DNA of 64,000 nucleotides from Echinometra lucunter (Eukaryota > Echinodermata > Echinoidea > Camarodonta > Echinometridae), in the NCBI GenBank assembly GCA_029962745.1, contig CM057162.1, positions 8,987,205-9,051,204 on the forward strand, written 5' to 3'. The position numbers were made by a program, and so were the translations under genes. Below, piece by piece: positions 1-12,684 of the stretch. How positions within the stretch are numbered: position 1 is the stretch's first letter; each line of letters opens with the position of its first letter. The notes under the pieces are model-generated. The model saw only the letters and a list, made by a program, of their open reading frames with translations. It was not told the origin of the DNA and ran no database searches.

Positions 1-330
1 GTAGTAGTAGTAGTAGACGTAGTAGTAGTAGTAACAGTAGTGGTAGTAGTAGTAGTAGTAGACGTAGTAGTAGTAGTCGTAGTAGTAGAAACAGTAGTAG
101 TAGACGTAGTAGTAGACGTAGTAGTAGTAGTAGTCGTCGTAGTAGTAGTAGAAACAGTAGTAGTAGTAGTAGTAACAGTAGTAGTCGTCGTAGTAGTAGT
201 AGTAGAAACAGTAGTAGTAGTAGACGTAGTAGTAGTAGTAGTCGTCGTAGTAGTAGTAGTAGAAACAGTAGTAGTAGTAGACGTAGTAGTAGTAGTAGTC
301 GTCGTAGTAGTAGTAGTAGTGGATGAACTA
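1..330. repeat. (GTA)n/(GTC) microsatellite
   Basis: The first 330 bases are almost entirely GTA units interrupted by GTC, GAAACA and GACGTA variants. The valine-rich open frame across it is a by-product of the repeat. Related shorter (GTA)n tracts recur at about 931-1028 and 2855-2898, inside the two copies of the tandem duplication that follows. Confidence 0.95.
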
Positions 331-480
331 TCCATGGATATGGTCAGGATTATGATTATATACTTTTCATTATATATCACTCAGTTTCAAACATAATCCT
401 TTTTATTTTTTAACCAATTTCTTCCACATTTTGTATCCATGGCTTTTTTTAATGAATCTTAATTGTGTGATTCATTTTTT

Positions 481-979
481 TTACAATACGTGTAGTATAT
501 CGCGATACAAGGGAAAACAATATTCATAGGCCTACATGACAAAGTCCATGATTTGGAATGACTTCATAAAATGTTACTCAGGATGTGTGTGAGTCATTAA
601 CTGAAATATGATTTGGGCTTGTTGATTATGTTTTAAAACGTTTTAGGGCAGTCATAAGCGATCAAACATTGATTCTGAAGGTAACTCTGGAAAAGCCATT
701 TCTGAAAATCAGGGTATTTTTCATTCATTCATAAGCTTAATCGGATATGACACAATACGATGCTGCAAATATGAATTTTTTAGTCATTTGTAAAGTAAGC
801 GTTGCATGTCATATGGCATATTTCGTCAGTGGTTTCAACAAGATTTCTTAATTTTTTTTTTACCGGATAAAGTTGGACGTGTTTGAGCTTTTGGCTCAAA
901 TTGGATTACTTTCGATTGCGCTATTACACATGTAGTAGTAGAAGTAGTAGTAGAAGTAGTAGTAGTAGTAGTAGTACAT

Positions 980-1012
<33 letters not shown>

Positions 1013-2455
1013 ACAGTAGTAGTAATAAGTAATTCACGAATTTGGGAAGAATGTTTATCTAGTTTATCTTATAAAATGTGCTTACAGAAGATTTATTTGT
1101 ATAAGAATTCGTAGAGCAAATCCTCCTGTTATATTGTGCATGTTGTGTTTATGCGTTCAAAAAAACAAAACAAAAAAGATGTGAGATGTATAGAACCTTT
1201 GAAAATTTAAAACTAAGAGATTGCGTTTTCTTAGTACTCAATGAGTGTGACATTCCAAAAAATGCAAACTTCTTTTGATTTTTTTACAGAATATTTTCAC
1301 AAAATTTCAGCCAAAAAAGATTTGTCGTTTTCAAGTAAATTCCACTTTTAAATAGATACAGCTCTTTACCAAATCAAAGCACCTTTCCGAGAAGCAGTTC
1401 CATCTTAACCTTTTGACTACTGAATTTCCTCATTCCAAATAGGCTTTATACAGGGGTCACCTGCTTCCAGTAGCCATGAGGTTAAGTTACGTCGCGCAAT
1501 CATCCTCCCGCAGAGTGATATCAGTTCGACAAAAGAACGTATCTTATCTTATGGTGCATTTTACCTAAAGAATGTATCTTGAAAGATGCGTTCTTTTGGC
1601 AAACTGATTTGTCTCCTCTTGAAGATGCTTGTGCGCCATAAGATAAGATACGTCCTTTTGCCAAACTTAAGATATGCTCTTTTGTCTTTGTCAAATTAGA
1701 ACTGCTCCTAGGATAGGTGCTCTTATTTGGAAAAAAGCCGTTTCTATTTTAAAAGTTGAACTTACTCTACAACGACAAATCCTTTTTGCTGAAATGTTGT
1801 GAAAATATTTCTGTAGGAATATCTTAAGAAATATGCCATTTTGAAAAATCCACACTCAAAGGACAAAAGATGGAAAAAAAATACATTTTCAAGCTCGTTT
1901 TTTTCTCGATACATGATATTTCAGATTACGTCCTTTGCCTTTTATAGTTTTTAGCATTCATGGATATTCGGGTCTGTTACGGCAAAAGGATGTATAATGG
2001 CACGTTCCGTTGCTGTATTATTTCATATCACATATTTTTCGCTTCTAGTATGGTATAATATTGTATTCAGACATAGCCGACGATCCTTTAGCGTCACGCT
2101 TTCATTCTTTCCCTTCGCAAACCACAACAAAACAGTGTATATAAAGGTACGTTCATAAATTGCTGTGCCATCGTGAATGTTTCCTTTGTATTTTTTATGC
2201 GTATCTCGGGTTACGCTCTTTTCCCTAACTAGAGATGTCGAAGTTGTATAAACAAACGTGTAAAATACGCTCTCTTATCTATAAAATTAATACTTATTGT
2301 GATTTAGGACTATCACCAGAAAGAGCGCATTTTGTCTACCAAGAATATGTTTTTTAAATGCCAAAATTTCGGGTTATGTTTTTTTTTTTTTTTGCCTTAT
2401 CACGGCCGACAAAATGTTAATTGCATGTTTATTAGCCATACTTTGTTTTTCATTT
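481..2455. repeat. tandem duplication, unit 1 (about 2 kb)
   Basis: This stretch starts at ttacaatacgtgtagtatat and is repeated nearly base for base from 2456. It contains a (GTA)n tract and a foldback whose arms lie at about 1243-1440 and 1660-1857; the inner arms contain aagaacgtatcttatctta and its reverse complement. It has no convincing coding sequence. Confidence 0.9.
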
Positions 2456-4448
2456 TTACAATACGTGTAGTATATCGCGATACAAGGCAAAACAATATTC
2501 ATGCATGACAAAGTCCATGAGTTGGAATGACTTTATAACATGTTACGCTGGATGTGTGTGAGTCATTAACTGAAATATTTTTTGGGCTTGTTGATTATGC
2601 TTTAAAACTTTGTAGGGCGGTCATAAGCGATCAAAAATTGATTCTGAATGTAACTCTGGAATAAGCCATTTCTGAAAATCAGGGGGTTTTTTTTCATTCA
2701 TAAGCTTAATCGCATATGACACAATATGATGGTGTAAATATGAATTTTTTGCTCATTTGTAAAGTAAGTGTTGCATGTCATATGGCGTATTTCGTCAGTG
2801 GTTTCAACAAGTTTTTTTTTTCTGTTGGATTACTTTAGATTGCGCTATTACACATGTAGTAGTAGAAGTAGTAGTAGTAGTAACAGTAGTAGTAGTAAGC
2901 AATTCACGAGTTTGGGAAGAATGTTTATCTAGTTTATCTTATAAAATGTGCTTACAGAAGATTTATTTGTATAGGTATTTGTAGAGCAAATCCTCCTGTA
3001 ATATTTTGCATGTTGTGTTTATGCGTTCAAAAAAAAATGTGAAATGTATAGAACCTTTGGGAATTTAAAACTAAGGCATTGCGTTTTCTTAGTACTCAAT
3101 GAAATATGCTCTCTTTCTTTCGGTTCATAGGTTCAAGATAACTGTCAAAATATGCAGTTATTCTGACGTCGTAATAAGCAAAGGAACGTGATTAAATTAT
3201 TCAATCCTTTTTTCATTTTCCCGTCCGTTGAGTGTGACATTCCAAAAAATGCAGAATTCTTTCGATATTCTTACATAATATTTTCACAAAATTTCAGCAA
3301 AAGAAGATTTGTCGTTTTCAAGTAAATTCCACCTTTAAATAGATACAGCTCTTTACCAAATCAAAGCACCTTTCCGAGGAGCAGTTCCATCTTAACCTTT
3401 TGACTACTGAATTTCCTCATTCCAAATAGGCTTTATACAGGGGTCACCTGCTTCCAGTAGCCATGAGGTTAAGTTACGTCGCGCAATCATCCTCCCGCAG
3501 AGTGATATCAGTTCGACAAAAGAACGTATCTTATCTTATGGTGCATTTTACCTAAAGAATGTATCTTGAAAGATGCGTTCTTTTGGCAAACTGATTTGTC
3601 TCGTCTTGAAGATGCTTGTGCGCCATAAGATAAGATACGGCCTTTTGCCAAACGTAAGATATGCTCTTTTGTCTTTGTCAAATTAGAACTGCTCCTAGGA
3701 TAGGTGCTCTTATTTGGAAAAAAAAGCCGTTTCTATTTTAAAAGTTGAACTTACTCTAAAACGACAAATCCTTTTTGCTGAAATGTTGTGAAAATATTTC
3801 TGTAGGAATATCTTAAGAAATATGCCATTTTGAAAATTGTACACTCAAAGGACCAAAAAATGGAAAATATTCCGTTTTCAAGCTCGTTTTTTTCTCGATA
3901 CATGGTATTTCGGATTACGTGCTTTGCCTTTTATAATTTATAGCATTCATGGTTATTCGGGGCTGTTACGGCAAAAGGATGTATAATGGCATACGTTCCT
4001 TTGCTGTATTATTCCATATCATATATTTTCGCTTCTAGTATGGTAAAATGTATTCAAACATAGCCGATGATCCTTTAGCGTCACGTTTTCATTCTTTCAC
4101 TTCCCAAACCACAACAAAACAGTGTATATAAAGATACGTTCATAAATTGCTGTGCCATCGTGAATGTTTTCTTTGTAATTTTTATGCGTATCTCGGGTTA
4201 TGCTCTTTCCCCTAACTAGAAATGACGAAGATGTGAAAACAAGATACGTCCTTCTATCTATAAAATTATTACTTATTGTGATTTAGGACTATCAGAATTA
4301 GAAAGAGCGCATTTTGTCTACCAAGAATATGTCTTTTTTAAATGCCAAAATTTCGGGTTATGTTTTTGTTTTTGTTTTTTGGGGGTTTTTTGGCCTTATC
4401 ACGGCCGACAAAGTGTTAATCGGATGTTCATATCAGCCATACTTGTTT
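2456..4448. repeat. tandem duplication, unit 2 (about 2 kb)
   Basis: Direct repeat of 481-2455 with scattered substitutions and small indels. Unit 2 has about 130 bases at roughly 3100-3228 that unit 1 lacks, between 'actcaatga' and 'gagtgtgac'. The foldback of unit 1 is repeated here at about 3230-3848. No gene seen. Confidence 0.9.
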
Positions 4449-6063
4449 GGATTTTAAGAACATTCTAGATCAAGCAAACCTTTATATTATGCACTTCACT
4501 AAAAGGTAACAAAAATAACCAAAAGAGCCCATTAAACTCTCATCCAGTTCCAAGTATATACAATGAACGTCCAGTACAGCAAAACCCCAGCAAATTATAA
4601 AACAAAACGAAGAAATTGTTAACTAAAAAGATGTGAAAAGGAACCCCACAGTTCACTGGTCTTAAAAGGTATGTTGCCTACTTTCATACATTGATGTAAA
4701 ACATCTTTAGTGTATATACATTTTTTCTTTATACCAATCTTAACACTAATTGAATTTGGGTAAAGACGGTCGTTGCGGTTCTACAATGGTGAAAATAATT
4801 ACACTGGATATAATGAGCTGAACAACAAGTACATATGTTTCCTTTACATGTTTTCATAATTTTCATTTGTGATATCCATTATTTTTCATCCTGTCTCGTA
4901 TCTCCAGGCAGTTCTACAAACGGAAATAAATAATACACTACAATATTTTTGTTCTTATTCCTATAAGCTGTATTTTTTATCTGTATATGTGATATCAAAA
5001 TATTATAGTTCATTATCTAAACTATGACTTTCGAAGGCTTGGCCACGACCGTTGGTAGATGGACAGTGTGCTTGAGTGTGTGCTTCGGGGGGGGGGTGGG
5101 GGGGTGGGGGGGGGGGGGGGTTAAACAATATGACTTAATACGGTCCATTGTCCTTTCGGAAGAAAAGTTTCGCTAAGGTCCCTCTCGACAGAAAATCTTA
5201 TTAGTTTTTGTATAGTCATACAACTTCCTTCTGAAAAAGTTTGCCCATATTTATTTGGGATGAAATCAACCCAACTTCGGGGTTCTTGTGAGGAAATTCA
5301 GGCAGGCAAGCTGTTTTGAAAGTAAGAAGAAAGGTCTAAAGTAACTTGAAGGGGTCAAAATTTATGCGAAAATGGGGTAATTATTTCGTGACAGTATCAT
5401 AATCCATTAACAAATGACGTTATCTAGAGCCTCATCAGAACTCAAACGTCAAACCATGTCATCCGAACTTCGGTGATACATCCACCAGACCGCGATTACT
5501 ATACAGACTGTGACACCATTTCCTCTACCTTATTTATGTTTGTAGGCGTCAACATTGTCAAAAGAGTCCCCCCCCCCCCCCCGCTCACTTTCGAAACAGG
5601 CTCCAGAGGTAACTTTTTTTTTAAAGTTTTATCGACAAATCTTTGCTGTTTTGCTGCTTCTAAATAGGCCTACAGAAGTGATGTAAAAATTATAGCCATG
5701 TTCTACATCCTTAGTCCAAAAGTAAGAGAGGACATCAACAACAAGCGTAGAAAAAAAAAAACCGCCTGAGAACATGAATCCAAATTAGCAATAATATACC
5801 CTTGGATGTTCCAGGAGGTAAACGCTTTGGAGAATAATATTGATAGACCAGTGGTAAATGGGTCTGTGCATGAGCAAAATGTTACCCCTGTCTCTGTAGT
5901 TGTGTTCAGATATGGTGCGACTTTGCGCTGCCACTTATGCTAATGAACGCGCATTAACGCTTCAACTCTCAAAAAAGAGAGAAGTTTGTCAAAACTTGCG
6001 CAAACAATCTCATGGCAACAACATCCGCAGTAACTTTTTAGGAATTTGATTGGTGCACTTCGT

Positions 6064-6094
<31 letters not shown>

Positions 6095-8854
6095 AGCAAA
6101 CCAAAAGGTGTCCTGCTTAGGCGACATGTTTTTTGTCGCCCCATACTCCATAGACCTGTACATGTCTGAACGCACCTTATAACGTTTTGTGCTTTCAGAC
6201 ATGGTCAGTAACTGTTTTCCCTCAAAATTATTGCACATTCCCCTGCAAAATAATAATTTGTATAATTCATTCTCAAGGAATGAAACAAAGGGAATAAACG
6301 TAATAGTAGATCAATTTATATTCCTTTCTTCAGAAACACGAGACAATAATTCTTTGAAATATACATGGATGGGATTTTTTTCAGCAGGGAGAAAAAAAAA
6401 TTACTAATATGCAAAGGATTTTAAATTATGTCGCGCATAAATAATTAATCATAACCTAGCTCTGTTTAGATTTCATATAACGGTATAGGTTTAGATCCAA
6501 TTATTCTCCCATAAAGAAACCCTTAATCAGGTATTAATGATAATATCAGTTCGTAAATGACTATATTCATTACTTGCGAGCTGCTCTGTTCTTATATCGT
6601 ATCAATACAGCTTCTTTCCCTCCCTCTCTCTCTCCCTCTCACACACACATGCCCGCACCCCAACATTTTTATAACGCTTGCCTGTTTGTGCGTATAATGT
6701 CGATTAGCCTTTTTCTATGCAAATGTCATTTGATACTACACACACTTAATACCAGGAATTGTTACTTGTCCTAAAGCAAAAAACATGTCAGAGCAATTTA
6801 AAGTTAGTAATTCTTCTGCAATTAACCTACTTGGGTCTTGTGAGGATTAATGGAATTGTTGGATGCCTTAGAAGGCAAAGTAAATACGCCCAGACGTAAC
6901 GTGTATTTTACCCCCAAACTGTACTTGAATAAATTTAATACACGATACCACACGGCATACTACTGGTAAAGTGGAACCTCTTCTGATCCACCTAAAACAA
7001 CTTTCATAATGTACACTGTGAAAAATTTCAAGTTAATTATTAACCCCCTTCAACAAGATCTTTGTTCGGAGGAGGGAGCTAGCACATGAAAATATGTCAA
7101 TAAATTTTCGTTGAACAAATATTGACAAGTTAAATTTCATTCAGAGTGATAAGACTTGCGATGCCAATGAATGCAGTTTTTTTACCTAAGTGTCTGCAGT
7201 ATTTTTCACAGTTAACAGTGTCACCTGACAACAACAAAAAATCCATGGAAGCAGTGTAGGCGCTCTTGTCATAATGACCTGCTTTCTATCTGGTGAGATT
7301 TTCAAAGTTTTATTTATATCTTATTTCTATTTCGGGGAAATATCTGGTCTCTGTAGTATGAAAATTGTATTTGTTATAACTCCTCATGCATAACGTTACA
7401 TATTATGATATTGCGTATCAACGCCTTTTCATGTAACATTTTAAACACACTGTCCCATATCAGAAAGCATGTGACTAAAGTGAACAGGACTCATTTCTTG
7501 AACTTGTTATGACCTTAAAATACTTGAAAGAGCCGCGGTGATCTAGACCTAGTACCAAAGTTATGACTATCATAATAGATGTCTGATATTTTGTTCTCTG
7601 CTAATACAATGAAAGGGCTCCTGTAACGATCACAATGTATTCTTACTTGATTTCCAATCAATCAATAAGATGCAAACAAAAAATGAAAAAAAATGCAATG
7701 ATAGATTTTAAGCCAAAAAAATATGTACTTGCAACCTTAAATCACTTCCAATTCCTGGCCTATCACAGAAATGAAGATAAGTGATGATGATATTAATGAT
7801 AAAAAAAGAAAATAAGGATTACATTAATGATATCAATAATAATAATTAACTTCAGTGCTCTGCTACATAATAATCTATTTCCAGACGCTAAAGAAAGGAT
7901 TTAGTAGCTCATGAGCAGGAACTATCTGATACATTTTAATTGTTTTTAAACAGTTATCTTAATATGTTATCTTGATATGGGATGTTATCTAACCAAGAGA
8001 CAGGGAAACACTCCAAATTCAAATGCATTTCTTTCTGGCTGCAAATCAGATTACTCTCAGGATACTCTGGATTTCCTTTGTTGTTGCTGTTGTTGTTGTT
8101 GTTGTTGTTGTTGTTTTTATTGTCTCTTTACAAGCGTAATAGCGTTCATCAATATATAGTTTTGATTTGATTTTTTTTTCTACATTCACATTAACATATT
8201 AGTAACATTATGTACAAAAAAGATTCTTTTTTTTTTTGGACAATGAATCATAAATAAACAAGTATTCGTAACAATCATTTTTCAAAAACAAGAAATGATA
8301 GATTGTCAAATTATTGTAATTCATTAAAAAATAAAATCATATGCGGAAGAAGGATTGACATTATAAGCAATTTGTTTGAAAATATGGCAACCCCAAATAA
8401 ATATGAAATTAAAATATCAAATCAACAGAATGGATAAAAATAACTGAAATCCTTAATTTAAAAAAAATAGTGACAATGATGATGATGATGATGATGAGGA
8501 TGAAATGATGATAATGATGATGATGCTGATGATGATGATGATGATATTGGTAATGATTAAAATGGTAGAAAAGGCTTTCTGAAAAGATTGAAGAGTTGAC
8601 ACAGAAATTTTACCTTGAATATTTTGATAAGGAAGAAGGCTTAAAAAATGCAAATCAGACTAGCTGAAAATCATGCTTTAGAAATAATATTTCGTTAGGT
8701 TACTGCACAGATTTACCCACGGCTAACAATTTTTCGAGTCAGCATAGAGCCATGACATGGATTCAATAGTTAATGTCCAAAGAAACAAAAATTTGAACAT
8801 TTTGTACGATATTAACAGGCCCGATGTGCTTTATATCATATGTTTCAGTTTCAG
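4449..8854. other. intergenic/5' region, no gene recognised
   Basis: I see no supported exon here. It holds poly-G tracts (5089-5120 and a run of about 30 G at 6063-6092), a poly-C run (5569-5582), a TTG microsatellite (about 8077-8115) and a GAT microsatellite (about 8475-8545). A signal-peptide exon for gene A would be expected in or before this stretch, but none could be identified. Confidence 0.6.
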
Positions 8855-9195
8855 GGGAACAAATACCAGATGGTGTCGTCTATACTGATCTCAACAAAAC
8901 GGTTGAGCGAGGAAATGAGATCATTCTCAAATGCCGATTTCATGGAGACCCCGTTGGTGTATGCTGGACAAAAGGGGGAAAATCCTGACCAATCGCATGA
9001 TCTCATTTCATGGGTGGAGGGGAATTTTCTTTCAGGCTCTTGTTTGAGTACTAACATATGTGGACTGGATGAAAATGATTACTCCCTGGTCATCAGATAT
9101 GCTCAGATAGCCGACAGAGGTCGATATATAATTATGCCAGATTTCCAACTACCCTGGCTTTTTGATTCACGAAAGTAAAGATGTTGAGATAATTG
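8855..9195 (+). pseudogene. gene A Ig-domain exon, decayed
   Basis: Homologous to the first Ig exon of gene B (31224-31563). After the acceptor tttcag the phase-1 frame reads IPDGVVYTDLNKTVERGNEI, then LKC (first Ig cysteine). It runs to a stop because of an extra G in a five-G run at about 8979-8983. The next frame continues the homology (DLISWVEG, then YSLVIRYAQIADRGRYI). A second lesion, four extra bases near 9129, shifts the frame just before the second Ig cysteine. The donor GT of gene B is GG here. Two frameshifts plus donor loss mean this exon can hardly give a normal Ig domain. An uncorrected assembly error could explain the homopolymer indel but not all three defects. Confidence 0.85.
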
Positions 9196-10376
9196 GGCAT
9201 AGGTGTTTCTAATTCAAGCAGATAAAGAGAGCCAGACCATGCATGGTTATCAAGAGACGGGGGGAAAGACGAGCAATTCCCCTTGCTTTTTAAATCTTTT
9301 ACTTAACAAAGGAATGATTACAATGAAGATAAAACTGTTCTCAAAAAATGGTAGCTTTCCTTTCGATTGGAGGGAAATACATACTGTGCGTGATTTCTTC
9401 TTTACACTTTACATCTTTATTTGATGACAGCCGGGTTTTGTTTTTAGGAACTGGGGGAAAACGAAATTCTAAAACTGTTTTTTTTTTTTTTTTGTAGCTG
9501 CATCTCGTAAGAAAAGAATAAAATTAACATAAATGTACTTTTTCTTCGAAATGTTTCGCTCATTCATCCCCTAATATTAGATGAAAATTCTGAGAATGAT
9601 TTCGGGGGGCGGGGAGGGGGGTGGTACTTATGAAAAAATCTGCTTGGAACCGATGATGAATGTGAAATACTGTATATCCAATTCTCGCGTTTCACAATAC
9701 ATGGGCCATCATCAAGGAGGAGGTAAATCGTTATCACTGAGATTGATAATGCTTGTCCGTCAACAACCGTGTCGGCGCAGACATGAAAATATCAGCGACC
9801 AATTTTCAAGTATCTTATCTGTTTATGTTGGACAGAAATGTGCACGCTTTGTGATATTTTCAGACTTACGTTTGTACATTATCACAGTGAGAATGCGGAT
9901 AAAAAAAGGCCATAATACAAAATAGAAGAGAAGAATATGAAGGAAAGGTTTGTCAACCCCCCCCCCCCCCCCCTTCTCCCGCCCCGTCAAAGGTAATTAT
10001 ACTTTAAGTTTAAGATTTTCATCCGCTCTCGAGAATCCGGGTCCTGTGCCAGAAGTAAAAATAATTTTTTTTTTCCACCTTGAAATTCAGATTTACATAG
10101 ATTTATAATGAGATAGTTTCGTAGTATTCATATGTCCTACTATGCCTAAGATAATATTATGTTGTTGTTGTTGTTAGAACATGCTCGACCAAAATTTGAA
10201 ATATAATACTCACTGTTTTAGGTGTTTGCATGTTTCCTTTTGTTTTCTCTCTATTCTTGTTCTTGTTGTGCTTTTAGTTATTTATTTTTGCTTTTTTTTT
10301 CTGTTTTGCTTCGCTGCGGTTTTATGTTTTTTTTCTTAAATCATACATAACCTTTTTTTTCATGCTGATGAACCAG
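9196..10376 (+). other. gene A intronic region; no second Ig exon found
   Basis: Gene B has its second Ig exon about 380 bases after the first. I could not find a counterpart here. Present are poly-T (9478-9494) and a poly-C tract (9957-9973). The open frame at 9581-9925 shows no recognisable domain. Confidence 0.5.
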
Positions 10377-10430
10377 AGGCAAACGACATCGAGGAGGCTG
10401 AACCAATGGTAGAAACAAGGAAAATAATTG
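10377..10430 (+). CDS. gene A juxtamembrane exon (candidate)
   Basis: A 54-base phase 1-1 exon between acceptor gaaccag (behind a poly-T tract) and donor gtaagg. It encodes an acidic stretch, ANDIEEAEPMVETRKII. Splicing to the next acceptor (10539) continues the frame straight into a hydrophobic helix. It has no clear match in gene B, where the stalk before the membrane belongs to the second Ig exon. The support is splice sites and frame only. Confidence 0.5.
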
Positions 10431-10538
10431 GTAAGGGACATGTCGCCTAATCAAGAGAGCAAATGTTCTAAATATAGGTAACCGTGGGATTTTGAAGCTC
10501 TTCAGTTGAAAGTAGTATTGTTGAGTGCGCTATTTCAG

Positions 10539-10687
10539 TTTTCCTTGCAATGATCGTCACTGGCGTGCTGATAGGAGGTTGGGGGCTATGTTGGGGATTG
10601 CGTGTTCGATCTGTGGTGGAGATCACAAGGAATTGGAGCCGGCGGAATTCGGGCCTGTCGTCTGCTGTTTGCTGGGCGGCGACTTAA
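10539..10687 (+). CDS. gene A transmembrane exon ending in a stop (candidate)
   Basis: After acceptor tatttcag, the phase-1 frame gives a hydrophobic segment VFLAMIVTGVLIGGWGLCWG. It is followed by a basic stretch (LRVRSVVEITRNWSRR) and then a TAA at 10685-10687. The position and topology match the transmembrane exon of gene B, but the sequence is different. There is no strong phase-1 donor before the stop; the best is a weak C|gtgttc after TTG. Gene A may therefore end here as a short membrane protein, or the link to the death-domain exons may be lost. No ATG lies in this frame. Confidence 0.5.
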
Positions 10688-11067
10688 CCACCAGGCTGTT
10701 CTGGTTCACGGCCAAGTGACTTGTGATTTTCGTTACGGATCGGCTTTCGGTCTTTGACAAGTGTGCGGAGGAATTTTGTTTACAAATTAAAATGTTCAAG
10801 TAAATTAGCATATGATTGGGATAATACTGGATAATTTGTGGAAAATATATTGTCTAATTTGGTACTTGCTGATAATCGATGTGGTATGTATTATAATCAT
10901 TTAAGTGGGTATATTAATATTTTAAGAACAGTTGCTTGCAGTCAGCTCGCATTGATCAGAATGGTGCAGGCTGGGAGGAAAAAAAAAAACAGGACAGGAT
11001 CGGTAGTTTGGGACTGAGATGAAGGCACTGAGGGAGGCCAGCTCGCTTTGGCTTTAAAACACATCCC

Positions 11068-11129
<62 letters not shown>

Positions 11130-11132
11130 TTA

Positions 11133-11936
11133 TATAGTTGTGACTGAAAAAGGAGGCGGCGGTACGTTTAATCTGTTTCTTTGCATATACATATATGCCC
11201 ACACACTTCTTTCCAGGCGTGTTCCCCCTCGATCCCTACGATGTATATAAAGGTTTCATTATGTGTAATTATGTGTATTAGCAAATGTATATTAACGCAT
11301 GTGTCATGTATTCTTTGCATATACATATATGTCCACACAATTACTTCCAGGCTTGTTTCTACACGCGCACGCGAGTAGACGTAAAAAAGTTTTCATTGGT
11401 GGTACAATCTTACTACCCCCCCCCCCCCCTTCCCCAATTCTTGGCGCCATTAAAGTTCGGCACTCTAATCACCCCTCCACACCCCACTGCCCACCAATAG
11501 AGTTCGGTGCCTTTGCCACCTGTTCATTCGCTAAACATTACACGGCCAAGACACCCCACTTACAAACCCAACTCCTCCCTACTGCCAAAATCCAGGTAAC
11601 TAGTTAGTATGGTTATGATTAGACTCTTTGAGTTATATGATTTACACTTTCCGTTCGTCTCTTCACTTTGATTTAACACTTGATTTAACTGTAACTTGAA
11701 AAGACAGTGTAATTGCTAACACCGTTTTTTTTTTCTGTTATTTACGTTTGTATTTGTGTTATAATGCTGTTTTCATTTTTTTGTTTTGTTTTGTTGTATG
11801 CTTGCAATTGGCCAATTTTTCTTTTGTATCACAAGCCCTGAGGAAGACCTGTCACAGGGTCGAAAGCTCGGCATAATAAAGGCAGAGTGTACATACTAGC
11901 AACGTCCCGCCGCCTCCTTCTTCAGTCACAACTATA
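11133..11936. mobile_element. terminal-inverted-repeat element (about 0.8 kb)
   Basis: The left end TATAGTTGTGACTGAAAAAG and the following aggcggcgg are matched in reverse complement by ccgccgcctccttcttcagtc then acaactata at 11907-11936. The arms are about 30 bp with one mismatch. Inside are two direct copies of a cttt-gcatatacatatatg motif (about 11180-11240 and 11315-11360) and a CTGAGGA...GAAA motif at 11838-11865. CT and TA microsatellites lie beside it. The class is not certain. Confidence 0.6.
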
Positions 11937-11969
11937 ATTTCTATACGTACGTGGCCGAAGCACTTTCAC

Positions 11970-12026
<57 letters not shown>

Positions 12027-12046
12027 ATGTGTGTGTGTGTATATAT

Positions 12047-12092
<46 letters not shown>
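11970..12092. repeat. (TA)n microsatellite
   Basis: Long alternating TA tract with a short GTGTGT interruption, just upstream of the first intact death-domain exon of gene A. A related CT/TA tract lies at 11073-11125. Confidence 0.95.
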
Positions 12093-12095
<3 letters not shown>

Positions 12096-12435
12096 TATCA
12101 AATTTCCAAACATAAATATGCTTCAGATATGCTTCACACGTCCCCTTCCCCCCCCCCCCCCCCTCTCGATTTATCATGTTTATGGCATTTAAAGGTACAC
12201 TATTTTATATGTATATTTATGCGTAAGAAGTAGATTTCCACTGGCCTATATTTATTCTCCATCGAAAGCTATGGAAAATAGGAAACCCATTATTTTGGAA
12301 CCTAGAACCACACATCTTCTTTTCGAAACACTTATTTCTAGCATAAAAGCATTAGTCACCAGTAACAAGAATTGGTCGTTTTGAGTATATTGTCATTTTT
12401 TTCCTGAATTGTGACTCTTATTCTTAAAATTTTAG

Positions 12436-12684
12436 TCCATGGTCACCCGAATGAGCCTCTCAATTCACAAGAACTCAAGGTACCTCTTCGTAAATTAACT
12501 AGTCGACACTGGCGACAACTGGCAAAATATATTGGATTCCACGATGGGGATACGATTTCCAGAATTCTCGATAAAAACTATGACTTGCTGTTTGACACTG
12601 AGTCTATGATAAGTGAATGGATGGAGGAGAAGAGATGCGGGCTGAATGATCTATTGCATATTATCGGTGGGCTTGACATGGCAG
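12436..12684 (+). CDS. gene A exon: death domain (module c)
   Basis: Phase 1-1, acceptor attttag, donor gtaggc. It encodes about 83 residues with a death-domain pattern: LRKLTSRHWRQLAKYIGFHD (helices 1-2), ISRILDKN, then SMISEWMEEKRCGLNDLLHI (helices 4-5). It matches gene B exon 39339-39602 in place and pattern (LTSRH near the start, MI..W in the middle). Confidence 0.85.

Noticed and set aside
40..396. Valine-rich 118-codon frame
   Set aside because: Direct translation of a GTA microsatellite.
10525..10719. Plus-strand ATG frame across the gene A membrane exon
   Set aside because: It is out of phase with the 10377-10430 exon. The frame entered from the acceptor at 10539 gives a transmembrane helix and is preferred.
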